Positions 7,007 to 14,983 of a stretch of DNA of 21,914 bases are shown piece after piece. Each line of letters opens with the position of its first letter. Position 1 is the stretch's first letter. The notes under the pieces are model-generated. The model was not told the origin of the DNA. It was given only the letters and a program-made list of their open reading frames with translations, and did not search any database. Position numbers and translations under genes: made by a program. The DNA is from an uncultured Lachnospiraceae bacterium (GTDB lineage Bacteria; Bacillota; Clostridia; Lachnospirales; Lachnospiraceae): the NCBI GenBank assembly GCA_947175845.1, contig CAMWOK010000012.1:1-21914 (forward strand), in the 5' to 3' direction.

Positions 7007-7189
7007 AACAGTTCAGCCATACCCATTCATAAGTTGTCGGATTGTACGATCTGACAATTAATTTTAGCGATTGCCGACAACTTATTTCATGTCGGGCGTC
7101 CGCCCTATAAAATTGAATATGCAAAATGCCTTATGTGAGCAAGCTCCCAACAGCATTTTGCATATCCAATTTTGCATGGCTGAACTGTT
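7007..7189. repeat. MITE-like / structured-RNA element, copy 1
   Basis: The 14-bp terminal inverted repeat AACAGTTCAGCCAT (7007-7020) pairs with ATGGCTGAACTGTT (7176-7189). It encloses two strong hairpins: ATAAGTTGTCGG (7029-7040) with CCGACAACTTAT (7074-7085), and 21-nt arms at 7109-7129 and 7153-7173 that match at 20 of 21 positions. A small GGGC/GCCC hairpin lies between them. The whole would fold as an outer stem with a multi-branch interior. No coding sequence is present and I see no clear flanking target duplication. The element shares its ends with the one at 12558-12692 but not its interior hairpins. It lies between the divergent secreted-protein and AraC-regulator genes; outside it, 6888-6974 holds nothing else I can support. 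Confidence 0.8.
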
Positions 7190-7240
7190 ACAACTTGTGG
7201 AAGAAAAAAATGCGAATAGCTGGAAAATTGGTTGGGTACA

Positions 7241-7249
7241 TGCTATAAT
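7241..7249 (+). promoter_or_regulatory. Extended -10 promoter of the AraC regulator
   Basis: TGCTATAAT is a perfect extended -10 element 40 bases before the ATG. The -35 position (7221-7226, TGGAAA) is poor, which is normal for extended -10 promoters. It lies 52 bases beyond the end of the structured repeat. Confidence 0.7.
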
Positions 7250-7288
7250 AACTGGATATCATCAAAGCACACCAAAGAGGTATCCGTC

Positions 7289-8191
7289 ATGTACAATCTT
7301 TTTGAACCGGGAGACTTGCTGAATTCTCCCTACGAAGCGTTTTTGTTTGACACTGCAAAACACAGTTTTCCTGTGCGGGCACACTGGCATCACTACATGG
7401 AGATTATCCTGATGGTTGATGGAACCGCCCTGGTCGAGAGCGACGAGAAGAGCTACACCATGAATCCGGGCGACATGGCGGTCCTTCCTCCCAAAACAAT
7501 CCACGCGATCTACAGCGGTCCTGCCTGCCACACACACATTCTGTACTATGTGATCAAGTTTGACCTGAACCGCTTTCGCGAGAACATCGGATATGTGCCG
7601 CAGCTCAAAAGTGCTGTCCTGCAGGCGATGGAAAATCCCACTGTCTCCTTCTACTTCTCCGCGCAGGAGCTATCCGGATTTCCGGTGCTGGAATTTGTGA
7701 GCGGCTGTGCCAGGGAGGCGGGGGCAAAGCATTACGGGCACTACATGATTATGTACTCGTACCTCAACTGCATCCTGGTCAATATGCTCCGCATCTGGCG
7801 CAGAAGTGGTTTCACGCCGTCCTACGAGATCTCCCCGCCGTGCGGCAGCTCCATTGAGACCATCACGGAATACATAGACGCCCACTCCGATCAGCCGTTG
7901 AAGGTGGAGCAGCTCGCCGTCCGCTGCAATATGAGCTACTCCTTTTTTGCCAAGCAGTTTCGGCAGATTTACGGGCGCTCCTGCAAAGAATATATCGAGT
8001 ACATCCGTGTGATCAAGACGGAGGACATGCTGCTCTTCACGGATTATGACATGACTTATATCAGCCAGGCCGCCGGTTTTTCCGACTGCAGCCACATGAT
8101 CAAGACATTTCGCAAATACAAAAATATCACGCCGAAACAGTTCCGTATGCAGAACACCAAGAGCACACGCAGTTCATCGGGGCATCCATAA
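7289..8191 (+). CDS. AraC family transcriptional regulator with cupin sensor domain
   Basis: The protein has 300 residues. The N-terminal half is a cupin-type ligand-binding domain: RAHWHHYMEIILMVDG (30-45) has the usual His cluster, followed by NPGDMAVLPPKTIHAI. The last 100 residues hold the paired helix-turn-helix AraC domain, starting at IETITEYIDAH and ending with the second HTH (ISQAAGFSDCSHMIKTFRKY) and the family tail ITPKQFR. Such regulators usually switch carbohydrate-use genes in response to a sugar. No obvious sugar-use operon adjoins it, so the target is unknown. I place the start at 7289, where AAGAGG precedes the ATG by 9 bases, not at 7232, where no ribosome site exists. It converges on the SNF2 gene across a terminator. 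Confidence 0.92.
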   Translation: MYNLFEPGDLLNSPYEAFLFDTAKHSFPVRAHWHHYMEIILMVDGTALVESDEKSYTMNPGDMAVLPPKTIHAIYSGPACHTHILYYVIKFDLNRFRENIGYVPQLKSAVLQAMENPTVSFYFSAQELSGFPVLEFVSGCAREAGAKHYGHYMIMYSYLNCILVNMLRIWRRSGFTPSYEISPPCGSSIETITEYIDAHSDQPLKVEQLAVRCNMSYSFFAKQFRQIYGRSCKEYIEYIRVIKTEDMLLFTDYDMTYISQAAGFSDCSHMIKTFRKYKNITPKQFRMQNTKSTRSSSGHP

Positions 8192-8219
8192 AGGCAGGAC
8201 ACAAGCGCGTCCTGCCTTT
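8190..8219. terminator. Bidirectional terminator between the AraC regulator and SNF2 genes
   Basis: An 11-bp perfect stem, AAAGGCAGGAC (8190-8200) with GTCCTGCCTTT (8209-8219), has an 8-base loop and lies between two converging genes. The T runs are short (three to four), so termination may be modest. The stem overlaps the last bases of the AraC gene stop codon. Confidence 0.75.
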
Positions 8220-8236
8220 CCTGCGCACTCCCGCGC

Positions 8237-11200
8237 CTATCCCTGCAGCAAATCCAGCAGTTCATCCCTGCTCATGCTGCCCAGATTTCCGAGTTCACCG
8301 TTCATCACCTGCTCTGCAAGGTCGCGTTTTGACTCCTGCAGTTTCAGGATTTTTTCCTCGACACTGTGTCTAACGATCAGCTTGTACACAGTCACTTTCT
8401 TCGTCTGGCCGATGCGGTGCGCCCTGTCGGTCGCCTGGTTCTGCGCCGCGACATTCCACCAGGGATCATAGTGGATGACGACGTCCGCGCCTGTCAGATT
8501 CAGGCCGACTCCACCAGCCTTCAGCGAGATCAGAAATACCGGAACTGCATCCTCATTGAATGCCTTGACAAGCTGAAGGCGCTTTTCCTTGGAGGTTTCG
8601 CCCGTGATCACATAGCATGTGATCCCCTGCTCGTCAAGCCGCTTTCTGATCAGCTCGAGCATTGATGTAAACTGCGAGAACAGCAGCATCTTGTGCCCGC
8701 CATCCATAGCGCTCTGCACCAGCTCGACACAGGAGTCGAGTTTTGCCGACTCCCCCGCATAGTTGTCAAAACACAGGCCAGGGTCACAGCAAATCTGCCT
8801 GAGCCTTGTCAGCTCCGCCAGAACTTTGATCTTGTTCTTGTTAAAATCGTCATCATCCTGCTTTGCAAGCATCTCCTGCATGTGGACGACCTGGGCATCA
8901 TACACTGTCTGCTGCGCCTTGTCAAATTTAACATAGCGCACTTCCTCAAGCTTGTCCGGGAGATCTTTCAACACATCCGCCTTTAGCCGCCGCATGATAA
9001 ATGGCCCCACCATCCTCTGCAGCCGCCCCATGGCATCCTTGTCGTCATACTTCGCGACAGGCGTCTCGATCTCCTTCTTAAACACGTCATAGCTGTAGAG
9101 AAATCCCGGCATGAGATAGTCAAAAATACTCCAAAGCTCGCTCAGCCGGTTCTCAATCGGCGTTCCGGTCAGCGCGATCCGCATCTGGCTGTCGATCACC
9201 TTCACCGCCTTCGCCACCGCGGTCGTATGATTTTTGATGTACTGCGCCTCGTCGATAATCTGATAGCTGAATTTCTTTCCCTCATAGTAGGAAATGTCGC
9301 GCCGGAGCAGATCGTAGGAAGTGACACTCACGTCATATTTTGCATAATCCTCGATCTTCTGCTGCCGCTCCTGCTGGTCGCCTGTGATCAGCTGCACTTT
9401 CAGCTGTGATCCGAACCGCTCGAACTCATCCCCCCAGTTAAACACGAGTGACGCTGGTGCGACGACCAGCGAAGTGATCCCTTTCTTTTTTGCGGAGAGC
9501 AGAAAAGATATAGCCTGTATTGTCTTGCCCAGACCCATATCATCTGCAAGGATTCCGCCAAACTGACAGGATTCCAGGGTCTTGAACCACTTGAAACCGT
9601 TTTTCTGGTAGCTGCGCATGATACGTTTCAGGCTTGCGGGCACTTCGTAGTCCGCGTCGCTGATGGTCTTAAAGTTTTTGACCATCTCGCGGAACGTGTG
9701 ATCCCTGCTGGTGTAAAGCCCTTCCTTCTCCTCGAGCAGCTTATCGAGGTAGAGCGTGCGGTAAACAGGCAGATGAATTTTTCCCTTGATAAACTCCTTG
9801 GGCGGAAGGTGCATGGTGTCCATCAGCTCCCGCAGCATCAGAAGATTTTCATCCTCCAGATTGATGAAATCTCCATTTTTGAGCCGGAAATATTTCTTCT
9901 TGAGCTTGTATCCCTTGAGCACGTCAAGCAGCTCTTCCCGGCTGATATTCTCCGTGTCAATCTCTAGGTCAAGCAGGCCGCTCGAGACCGACACGCCCAC
10001 GGACAGCCGCATCTTCCGCACAATGTTGAGATTTTTGAACGCGCTGGTACAGCGCACTTCGCCGAACGCTGCAAGCCGTTCTACACCGCTGTTGAGAATC
10101 TCATAGATGCTGTCCTCCTCGCGGTCGCAGAAGAACACGCCGCGCTTCCCGTCGACATATGGAAAAATCTGCTTGGTGAGAAAAAACACCTCGCGCTCCC
10201 TGCCCTCCAGCCGGAAGCTCTCATAGTGTGTGGTGCGCGGATCGGCCAGCACGGACTCTATGACAGAGCACTCCTTTTCCCCGTACTGTGCAGTCATGCG
10301 GCAGGTGATGTCGCCGTCCACCGCGTCGAGATAAAATACAAACAGCACCTCCGGCGGCAGATATCTGTGAATCTCCTCGCTGTCCTCCTCCATGATGGTA
10401 AAGACGTCCTCCAGCTGTGGAAGCAGAGAATAGTAAAAATCTGACAGCTTTCCGCGCCCTATCTGAAAATTAACCTGCTCTTTGCTGGTCATTTCAAGAA
10501 ACGGGCGGATCGTGTCGGTGATTTTAATATCTGTCTTGTAGAGGACATTCTCCCTGATATAACATGCCAGCGTCGTTCCGATCAGGAAGTTTGGAATGTT
10601 GCAGGAGACATCAATTCCGTGAAACTCGCTCTTTTTACCGACACTGCTCTTTCGAATCTGCATGGTGAGACGGGGCTTGCTCTCCACGCAGGTGAGCTGT
10701 GCCTTTTTTCTGCTCCCCTTGTCCTCGTACTCCACGGCATCGTCCCCCAGAATCTCACAGAACTGGTCCAGGCGCCATCCGTACAGCTCAAAGTCAGCGC
10801 ACTTTCTCTTTCGCTCATAGTAATAGTAGCGCATCTCGCTGATGCGGTTGATGATGTCCTCCTCCTCCTGGATGACTTTGCCCAGAAATTCATACCACTG
10901 CTTTGCCCGGGGCGTAAAATGACCGCTGTTGAGAGAAATCTTCGTGCTTGTGCCAAACTGCATGGTCTCAGAATTGCGCACATGCGCGCAGAACTCGATC
11001 AAATCCTTGACGACATACAGCTTTCCGGTCCCCACCTTGAAGGAAATCCGCAGCGCCTCGCCATTGTAAGCCAGCCTGGGTGCAAGCACAAGGGATTCCT
11101 CCTGCATCGTGGCGCTCGCCACAATCTGGTTTGTATGACTGCGCTGGAAATCCGCAAGCAGCATCGCGCCGTATTTGTCCGTCGCATCCCCGAGTTCCTT

Positions 11201-12364
11201 TGTGTTTATGTATGCCCGTGCATACTGTAATGCCGCGGCGACAAACGCACAGTTGCTGCGCTTTCTCGTGTACCATCCATAGCCGTAGGACTGGCCGCAG
11301 GAGGAACAGGAACAGTCGGATCGGAGCACGCTGTCCCTGTTAAAAACCACATTCACGCGAAACTGCCGCTTGCGGACACTCCCTGTCGCACTCACCTGCG
11401 CCGCCATATCCTCCATCTGTTCCAGATATCCGGTTTCGATGCTGTCTACGGTAATATCCCCGGACGCAAGATGCTGCTTCCCTTTCTCAAGTGTCTCAGC
11501 CGCAAGATCCAGGGCTTTTTCTATGGCATCGAAATCAAAATACTGATAGGACGCTGTTTCGTCTGGCATTTCCTCTTTCTTCCGCGCGATCGCAGCTTTT
11601 ATTCTCTCTTCCTTTTTCCTCATAGCTGCCTCTTCCTGTTCCCTTCTGCGTTTTTCTTCTTCCTCCCGCTTCCTCTGCTCCTCTGTCTCCCTGCGCGCAG
11701 CTTCCTCCTGCTGGCGCTTCTGCTCTTGCGCCGCGTGCGCAGCTTCCTCCGCGCGCGCTTTTTTCTGTGCCTCTTCAGCCTCCATGCGCCTGCGTTTCCG
11801 CTCCGCTTTCTGTGCTGCCTTCTGCGCCTTTTTCTCTGCAATCCGGCGCTCTGTCTCTTCCTTTTTCGCCTGCTTTGCGGCCTCCTCCGCCGCGATGCGC
11901 TCCGCCTCGAGCTGAGCCTTTGACTTGCGCCCGCGCTTCTTCGGCACGCGCACCTCCGAAGGCGCCTGCGTCTCCTGCGCTTTTGGTGGATCCTGTGCAG
12001 AAACTGTGGCCTCTTTGCTACTGCCATCGTTTGCAAGCGCAGCCTCCCACACCTTCTGCACGTCCTGCAGCCCTGTGCCAGACGCCTCCGGTGCTTTCTT
12101 TTTCGGCGCGTTCGCCTTCTCCATCTGGTACAGCACTGCCGCCATGTGCTCACATTTTCTGCCGCCCCGCGCCTTGGGACACTTACATTTCATAATGCAG
12201 GGCACACCGTCCCTGAGCGTGATGGAAACCTCCGTCCGCCCACTCTCAAGCACCGCCGCATCAATATGCGTATCATCTCTTTGCGACAGTGTGACCCTGC
12301 TGCTGTCGATTGCCCTCGCCCGCTCCAGCGCCACGCTGTCAAACAATTTTTCCCATTTGTACAT
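8237..12364 (-). CDS. SNF2-family helicase-like ATPase with N-terminal SWIM zinc finger
   Basis: The protein has 1375 residues. At the N-terminus C60-x-C62-x8-C71-x-H73 is a SWIM zinc finger, a likely DNA- or protein-binding module. Residues of about 140-275 form a long, highly charged Ala/Glu/Lys/Arg stretch expected to be a coiled coil or single alpha-helix. A second cysteine cluster (CSCSSCGQ ... SNCAF, near 350) looks like a degenerate SWIM. A large middle region resembles the SNF2-associated region of bacterial homologues. The ATPase motor fills the C-terminus: Walker A DDMGLGKT near 940, DEAQ near 1037, TGTPIENRLSELWS, then HELICc with DPWWNVAAQNQATDRAHRIGQ-type motif VI region near 1300. 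Bacterial SNF2 motors translocate on DNA or displace proteins, some acting with RNA polymerase; the job here is unknown. AGGTAAGAG precedes the ATG. Confidence 0.93.
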   Translation of the reverse strand: MYKWEKLFDSVALERARAIDSSRVTLSQRDDTHIDAAVLESGRTEVSITLRDGVPCIMKCKCPKARGGRKCEHMAAVLYQMEKANAPKKKAPEASGTGLQDVQKVWEAALANDGSSKEATVSAQDPPKAQETQAPSEVRVPKKRGRKSKAQLEAERIAAEEAAKQAKKEETERRIAEKKAQKAAQKAERKRRRMEAEEAQKKARAEEAAHAAQEQKRQQEEAARRETEEQRKREEEEKRRREQEEAAMRKKEERIKAAIARKKEEMPDETASYQYFDFDAIEKALDLAAETLEKGKQHLASGDITVDSIETGYLEQMEDMAAQVSATGSVRKRQFRVNVVFNRDSVLRSDCSCSSCGQSYGYGWYTRKRSNCAFVAAALQYARAYINTKELGDATDKYGAMLLADFQRSHTNQIVASATMQEESLVLAPRLAYNGEALRISFKVGTGKLYVVKDLIEFCAHVRNSETMQFGTSTKISLNSGHFTPRAKQWYEFLGKVIQEEEDIINRISEMRYYYYERKRKCADFELYGWRLDQFCEILGDDAVEYEDKGSRKKAQLTCVESKPRLTMQIRKSSVGKKSEFHGIDVSCNIPNFLIGTTLACYIRENVLYKTDIKITDTIRPFLEMTSKEQVNFQIGRGKLSDFYYSLLPQLEDVFTIMEEDSEEIHRYLPPEVLFVFYLDAVDGDITCRMTAQYGEKECSVIESVLADPRTTHYESFRLEGREREVFFLTKQIFPYVDGKRGVFFCDREEDSIYEILNSGVERLAAFGEVRCTSAFKNLNIVRKMRLSVGVSVSSGLLDLEIDTENISREELLDVLKGYKLKKKYFRLKNGDFINLEDENLLMLRELMDTMHLPPKEFIKGKIHLPVYRTLYLDKLLEEKEGLYTSRDHTFREMVKNFKTISDADYEVPASLKRIMRSYQKNGFKWFKTLESCQFGGILADDMGLGKTIQAISFLLSAKKKGITSLVVAPASLVFNWGDEFERFGSQLKVQLITGDQQERQQKIEDYAKYDVSVTSYDLLRRDISYYEGKKFSYQIIDEAQYIKNHTTAVAKAVKVIDSQMRIALTGTPIENRLSELWSIFDYLMPGFLYSYDVFKKEIETPVAKYDDKDAMGRLQRMVGPFIMRRLKADVLKDLPDKLEEVRYVKFDKAQQTVYDAQVVHMQEMLAKQDDDDFNKNKIKVLAELTRLRQICCDPGLCFDNYAGESAKLDSCVELVQSAMDGGHKMLLFSQFTSMLELIRKRLDEQGITCYVITGETSKEKRLQLVKAFNEDAVPVFLISLKAGGVGLNLTGADVVIHYDPWWNVAAQNQATDRAHRIGQTKKVTVYKLIVRHSVEEKILKLQESKRDLAEQVMNGELGNLGSMSRDELLDLLQG

Positions 12365-12499
12365 TGCTCTTACCTGCTCGTATTATCCTTTATTGCTTTT
12401 TTGTGATCCCGCTCCAGACGGCGCAGACGAAATCAGTCTCTGTGCCGATAGCAACTGATAGATTGTATGAAATAGCTCACTTTGTTATAGAATATTATT

Positions 12500-12528
12500 A
12501 TCATACCATCTTATCCACAAAAAGTCGA
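12500..12528 (-). promoter_or_regulatory. Probable promoter of the SNF2 gene
   Basis: On the minus strand TCGACT (12523-12528) and TATGAT (12500-12505) are spaced by 17 bases, with an extended TGG before the -10 box. The leader to the ATG is about 130 bases. The promoter lies 30 bases from the repeat element at 12558. Confidence 0.55.
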
Positions 12529-12557
12529 GAATTATCGAGGAGAAAGAACGTGAAAAA

Positions 12558-12692
12558 GTAACAGTTCAGCCCAGGACTTTGCATTTACTGCAAAGTCCGT
12601 AAGAACGCTTAGTGGTTGAGAGGCATCAAGCCATCGCGAAGCGATTTTGCATGGCTTGATGCGTAACAGGAAGCCAAAGGCTGAACTGTTAC
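12558..12692. repeat. MITE-like / structured-RNA element, copy 2, with 8-bp flanking duplication
   Basis: The 135-bp element has perfect 14-bp terminal inverted repeats, GTAACAGTTCAGCC (12558-12571) and GGCTGAACTGTTAC (12679-12692). The 8-bp direct repeat GTGAAAAA flanks it at 12550-12557 and 12693-12700, as expected of a target-site duplication. Inside are hairpin 1, GGACTTTGCA with TGCAAAGTCC (12574-12598), and hairpin 2, GCATCAAGCCAT with ATGGCTTGATGC (12623-12662). A third possible hairpin, GTAACAG with CTGTTAC (12663-12692), competes with the outer stem. There is no open reading frame of note. On the minus strand the element begins 10 bases after the xylB stop and ends in TTTTT from the flanking duplication, so it may double as the xylB terminator. 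Confidence 0.85.
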
Positions 12693-12702
12693 GTGAAAAA
12701 AG

Positions 12703-14178
12703 CTATGCGATCTGCGAAAACAGCTCCTTCACTGTCGGATAAATCCGGGCAAATTTGCGGTAGCGCTCCTCGTAGCGCGCCGCGATCGCCGCGTCGGGTT
12801 CCACGCTATCCACGACCCTGACAAGCTTTGCCGCTGCCTCCTCCACAGATGCGTACGCACCGCAGGCAACCGCCGCGAGGATCGCGCCGCCGTAGCCCGG
12901 CCCCTCCTCGCTCTCGATAAGGTCGAGCCGTATGTTCAGCACATTTGCAAAAATCTTCTTCCAGAGCGGGCTCTTTGCGCCGCCGCCGCAGATTTTGGAC
13001 GCCTCGATATGGATGCCGAGGCTCTTTGCCACCTCAAAGGAGTCGCGGATCGCAAACGCCACGCCCTCAAGCACCGCCTGGTACAGGTCCTCCCGCGACG
13101 AGTCCATGGTCATTCCGATGAAGGTGCCGCGCGCGCTGGCGTCGTTGTGCGGGGAGCGCTCGCCCATGAGGTAGGGCAGGAAATACACATGATTGTTCCC
13201 GAGCCTGTCGTCCGTGATCGCCGCCTGCTCCTGCGCGAACTCCGAAGTCCGCAGGATATCCTCCATCCACCACTTGTTGCACGAGGCAGCGCTCAGCATA
13301 CAGCCCATCAGATGGTATTTTCCATCGGCGTGCGCAAAGGAATGCAGCGCGTTGTTCCTGTCAACGCCGAACTTTTTGCTGGAAATAAAGATTGTCCCGC
13401 TTGTCCCGAGGGAAATGTTGCACATGCCGTCGCCGACTGTGCCCGTCCCGATCGCCGCCGCAGCGTTGTCGCCCGCACCTGCTGCCACTTTCACGCCTTC
13501 GGGCAGCCCAAGCTCTGCCGCCACCGCGGGCCTGAGCGTGCCCACAACCTCATAGCTCTCGTAAATCGCAGCGAGCTGAGACTCCTTCACGCCGCAGATT
13601 TCCATCATTTCCCGCGACCAGCACTTGTGTTCCACGTCAAACAAAAGCATACCCGACGCGTCGGACACATCCGTGCAGAAGCATCCTGTCAGCATGTACG
13701 CGATATAATCCTTCGGGAGCATCAATTTGCAAATCTTTGCAAAATTCTCCGGTTCCCTGTTCTTCACCCACAAAACCTTAGGCGCCGTAAACCCCGTAAA
13801 CGCAATGTTTGCAGTGTATTTCGACAGCTTTTCCCTGCCGATCGTTTCATTGAGATACTCTGTCTCCTCCTGCGTCCTTCCGTCATTCCACAAAATCGCC
13901 GGGCGGATCACATTGTCGTCCTTGTCAAGCAGCACCAGACCGTGCATCTGACCACCGAAGCTGATGCCTGCCACCTTGGATTTGTCGCAGTTGGCTGTCA
14001 GCTCCTTCAGGCCCTCTTTCACCGCACTCCACCAGTCCTCGGGCCTCTGCTCGCTCCAGCCCGGATGCGGAAAATACAAAGGATACTCCTTGGAAACAAT
14101 GTTTACAATCCTGCCTGTCCCTTCCATCAACAGCAGCTTTACCGCCGACGTTCCCAGATCCACACCTACATAATACAT
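12703..14178 (-). CDS. xylB: Xylulokinase
   Basis: The protein has 491 residues, typical of FGGY-family xylulokinase, which phosphorylates D-xylulose to xylulose-5-phosphate for entry into the pentose phosphate pathway. Motifs are the phosphate-1 loop GVDLGTSAVK near the N-terminus, PGWSEQRPEDWW, the substrate-contacting MHGLVLLD, ILWNDGRTQEE, GAGDNAAAAIGTG, ISLGTSGT, GERSPHNDASARG, and the C-terminal ICGGGAKSPLW and GGAILA of the ATP site. GGAGGT touches the first in-frame ATG (14184) with no spacer, so I choose the second ATG, two codons later, which sits at the ideal 6 bases. No xylose isomerase or sugar transporter is adjacent. Other FGGY kinases are possible but the QMHG and WNDGRT motifs favour xylulose. 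Confidence 0.93.
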   Translation of the reverse strand: MYYVGVDLGTSAVKLLLMEGTGRIVNIVSKEYPLYFPHPGWSEQRPEDWWSAVKEGLKELTANCDKSKVAGISFGGQMHGLVLLDKDDNVIRPAILWNDGRTQEETEYLNETIGREKLSKYTANIAFTGFTAPKVLWVKNREPENFAKICKLMLPKDYIAYMLTGCFCTDVSDASGMLLFDVEHKCWSREMMEICGVKESQLAAIYESYEVVGTLRPAVAAELGLPEGVKVAAGAGDNAAAAIGTGTVGDGMCNISLGTSGTIFISSKKFGVDRNNALHSFAHADGKYHLMGCMLSAASCNKWWMEDILRTSEFAQEQAAITDDRLGNNHVYFLPYLMGERSPHNDASARGTFIGMTMDSSREDLYQAVLEGVAFAIRDSFEVAKSLGIHIEASKICGGGAKSPLWKKIFANVLNIRLDLIESEEGPGYGGAILAAVACGAYASVEEAAAKLVRVVDSVEPDAAIAARYEERYRKFARIYPTVKELFSQIA

Positions 14179-14243
14179 ATTCATACCTCCATTTCTTTAT
14201 CCGCAGTAACTCTCAGTGCCTTATCACACCGCCAAAAGCCTCC

Positions 14244-14371
14244 CGCAAAACTTGCGAAAAGCTCTGGAATTTCATTTCAGAGAACAGCCTGCACACGTAT
14301 GTGCTCGAGCACGGCGCCAGTGAAAGAAGATACCGCCAAATGGCACTTTCGCTGCCTCAGCGGTAATCTTC
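14244..14371. other. Densely folded intergenic segment upstream of xylB
   Basis: This gap between two minus-strand genes is packed with inverted repeats: CGCAA/TTGCG (14244-14256), CTCTG/CAGAG (14262-14282), GCACA/TGTGC (14291-14304), the overlapping 12-bp palindrome GTGCTCGAGCAC (14301-14312), and GAAGATACCGC (14326-14336) with GCGGTAATCTTC (14360-14371, one bulged A). On the minus strand the last hairpin comes first, just after the 14393 gene stop, and ends in TTCTTTCA, so it may be a weak terminator. I cannot match the segment to a known riboswitch class. Confidence 0.5.
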
Positions 14372-14392
14372 AAGGACCCTAATGCTCCTGAA

Positions 14393-14908
14393 TCAATCCG
14401 AAATATTTCCCTGTGTCACATACACCACGTGTTCGTTTGCGAGGGCAACGCTCAAAATACGGTAGTCATCATTTACCCAGTCCGCGTCAAACAGCAGGAC
14501 AGCGCAGCGCTGCTTCTGTGCAGTATCCTGCGGATCTTCCACTGCCTCGCGATACCTGTCGGAGTCTGTGACAATATGGAACAGTCTGGTCTGGAGTGCT
14601 ATGCCATACAGTACCGTGTTTTCCAATACATCCTGTGCGCTCCCAAAATACGCAAAACTGGAAGTGTGATCGGTATCGTCATAATGTGCATTCTGATATT
14701 CCAGAACAGCCTGCAGAATATCCGGCGTGATCCGGTCGAGATTTTCCACGAGCGCTAAGTACGCCCGGCTGTGCTCGTCTGTGACTGGTCCGTCAAACGT
14801 GACCTGCACCTCCACATCTGTCCCCGCAAAAGGGATGCGCCTGACTGCCTCATAATCCCCAAACTCCGTCTCTGTCAATTTCCCAAATACCGGATGCAAC
14901 TGCTCCAT
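14393..14908 (-). CDS. Small acidic cytosolic protein, unknown function
   Basis: The protein has 171 residues and no signal peptide or membrane segment. It opens with MEQLHPVFGKLTETEFGDYE, followed by a beta-rich stretch (PFAGTDVEVQVTFDGPV) and a helix (YLALVENLDRITPDILQAVLEYQ). This layout resembles the DUF2004/DUF6985-type proteins that recur in Firmicutes genomes, often alongside immunity-like genes, but I cannot confirm membership. The C-terminal half (FHIVTDSDRYREAVED, then VLLFDADWVNDDYRILSVAL) is a second small alpha/beta region. I start it at the ATG at 14908, nine bases after AGGAG; the preceding GTG (14911) is also possible. It has its own promoter. Confidence 0.75.
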   Translation of the reverse strand: MEQLHPVFGKLTETEFGDYEAVRRIPFAGTDVEVQVTFDGPVTDEHSRAYLALVENLDRITPDILQAVLEYQNAHYDDTDHTSSFAYFGSAQDVLENTVLYGIALQTRLFHIVTDSDRYREAVEDPQDTAQKQRCAVLLFDADWVNDDYRILSVALANEHVVYVTQGNISD

Positions 14909-14943
14909 CACACAACACTCCTGTCCTTCTCTGATTTGTTTCT

Positions 14944-14972
14944 ATTATGACACAATTGCAGCCAAATATCAA
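14944..14972 (-). promoter_or_regulatory. Promoter of the 14393-14908 gene
   Basis: On the minus strand TTGATA (14967-14972) and CATAAT (14944-14949) are 17 bases apart, with an extended TGT before the -10 box. It lies immediately downstream of the gene remnant at 14984-15018, so the promoter may have arisen in decayed coding sequence. Confidence 0.75.
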
Positions 14973-14983
14973 TATGCCTTTTG

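Noticed and set aside
7189..7200. A target-site duplication around the first structured element.
   Set aside because: The bases outside AACAG on the left (GCAA) and CTGTT on the right (ACAACTTG) do not form a convincing direct repeat.
7071..7322. An 83-codon frame over the structured element and the AraC start.
   Set aside because: It overlaps the inverted repeats, the promoter and the AraC gene, and has no ribosome site.
13009..14382. A 457-codon plus-strand frame opposite xylB.
   Set aside because: It is a shadow of xylB, which shows all FGGY kinase motifs; the antisense product has unnatural His/Arg-rich composition.
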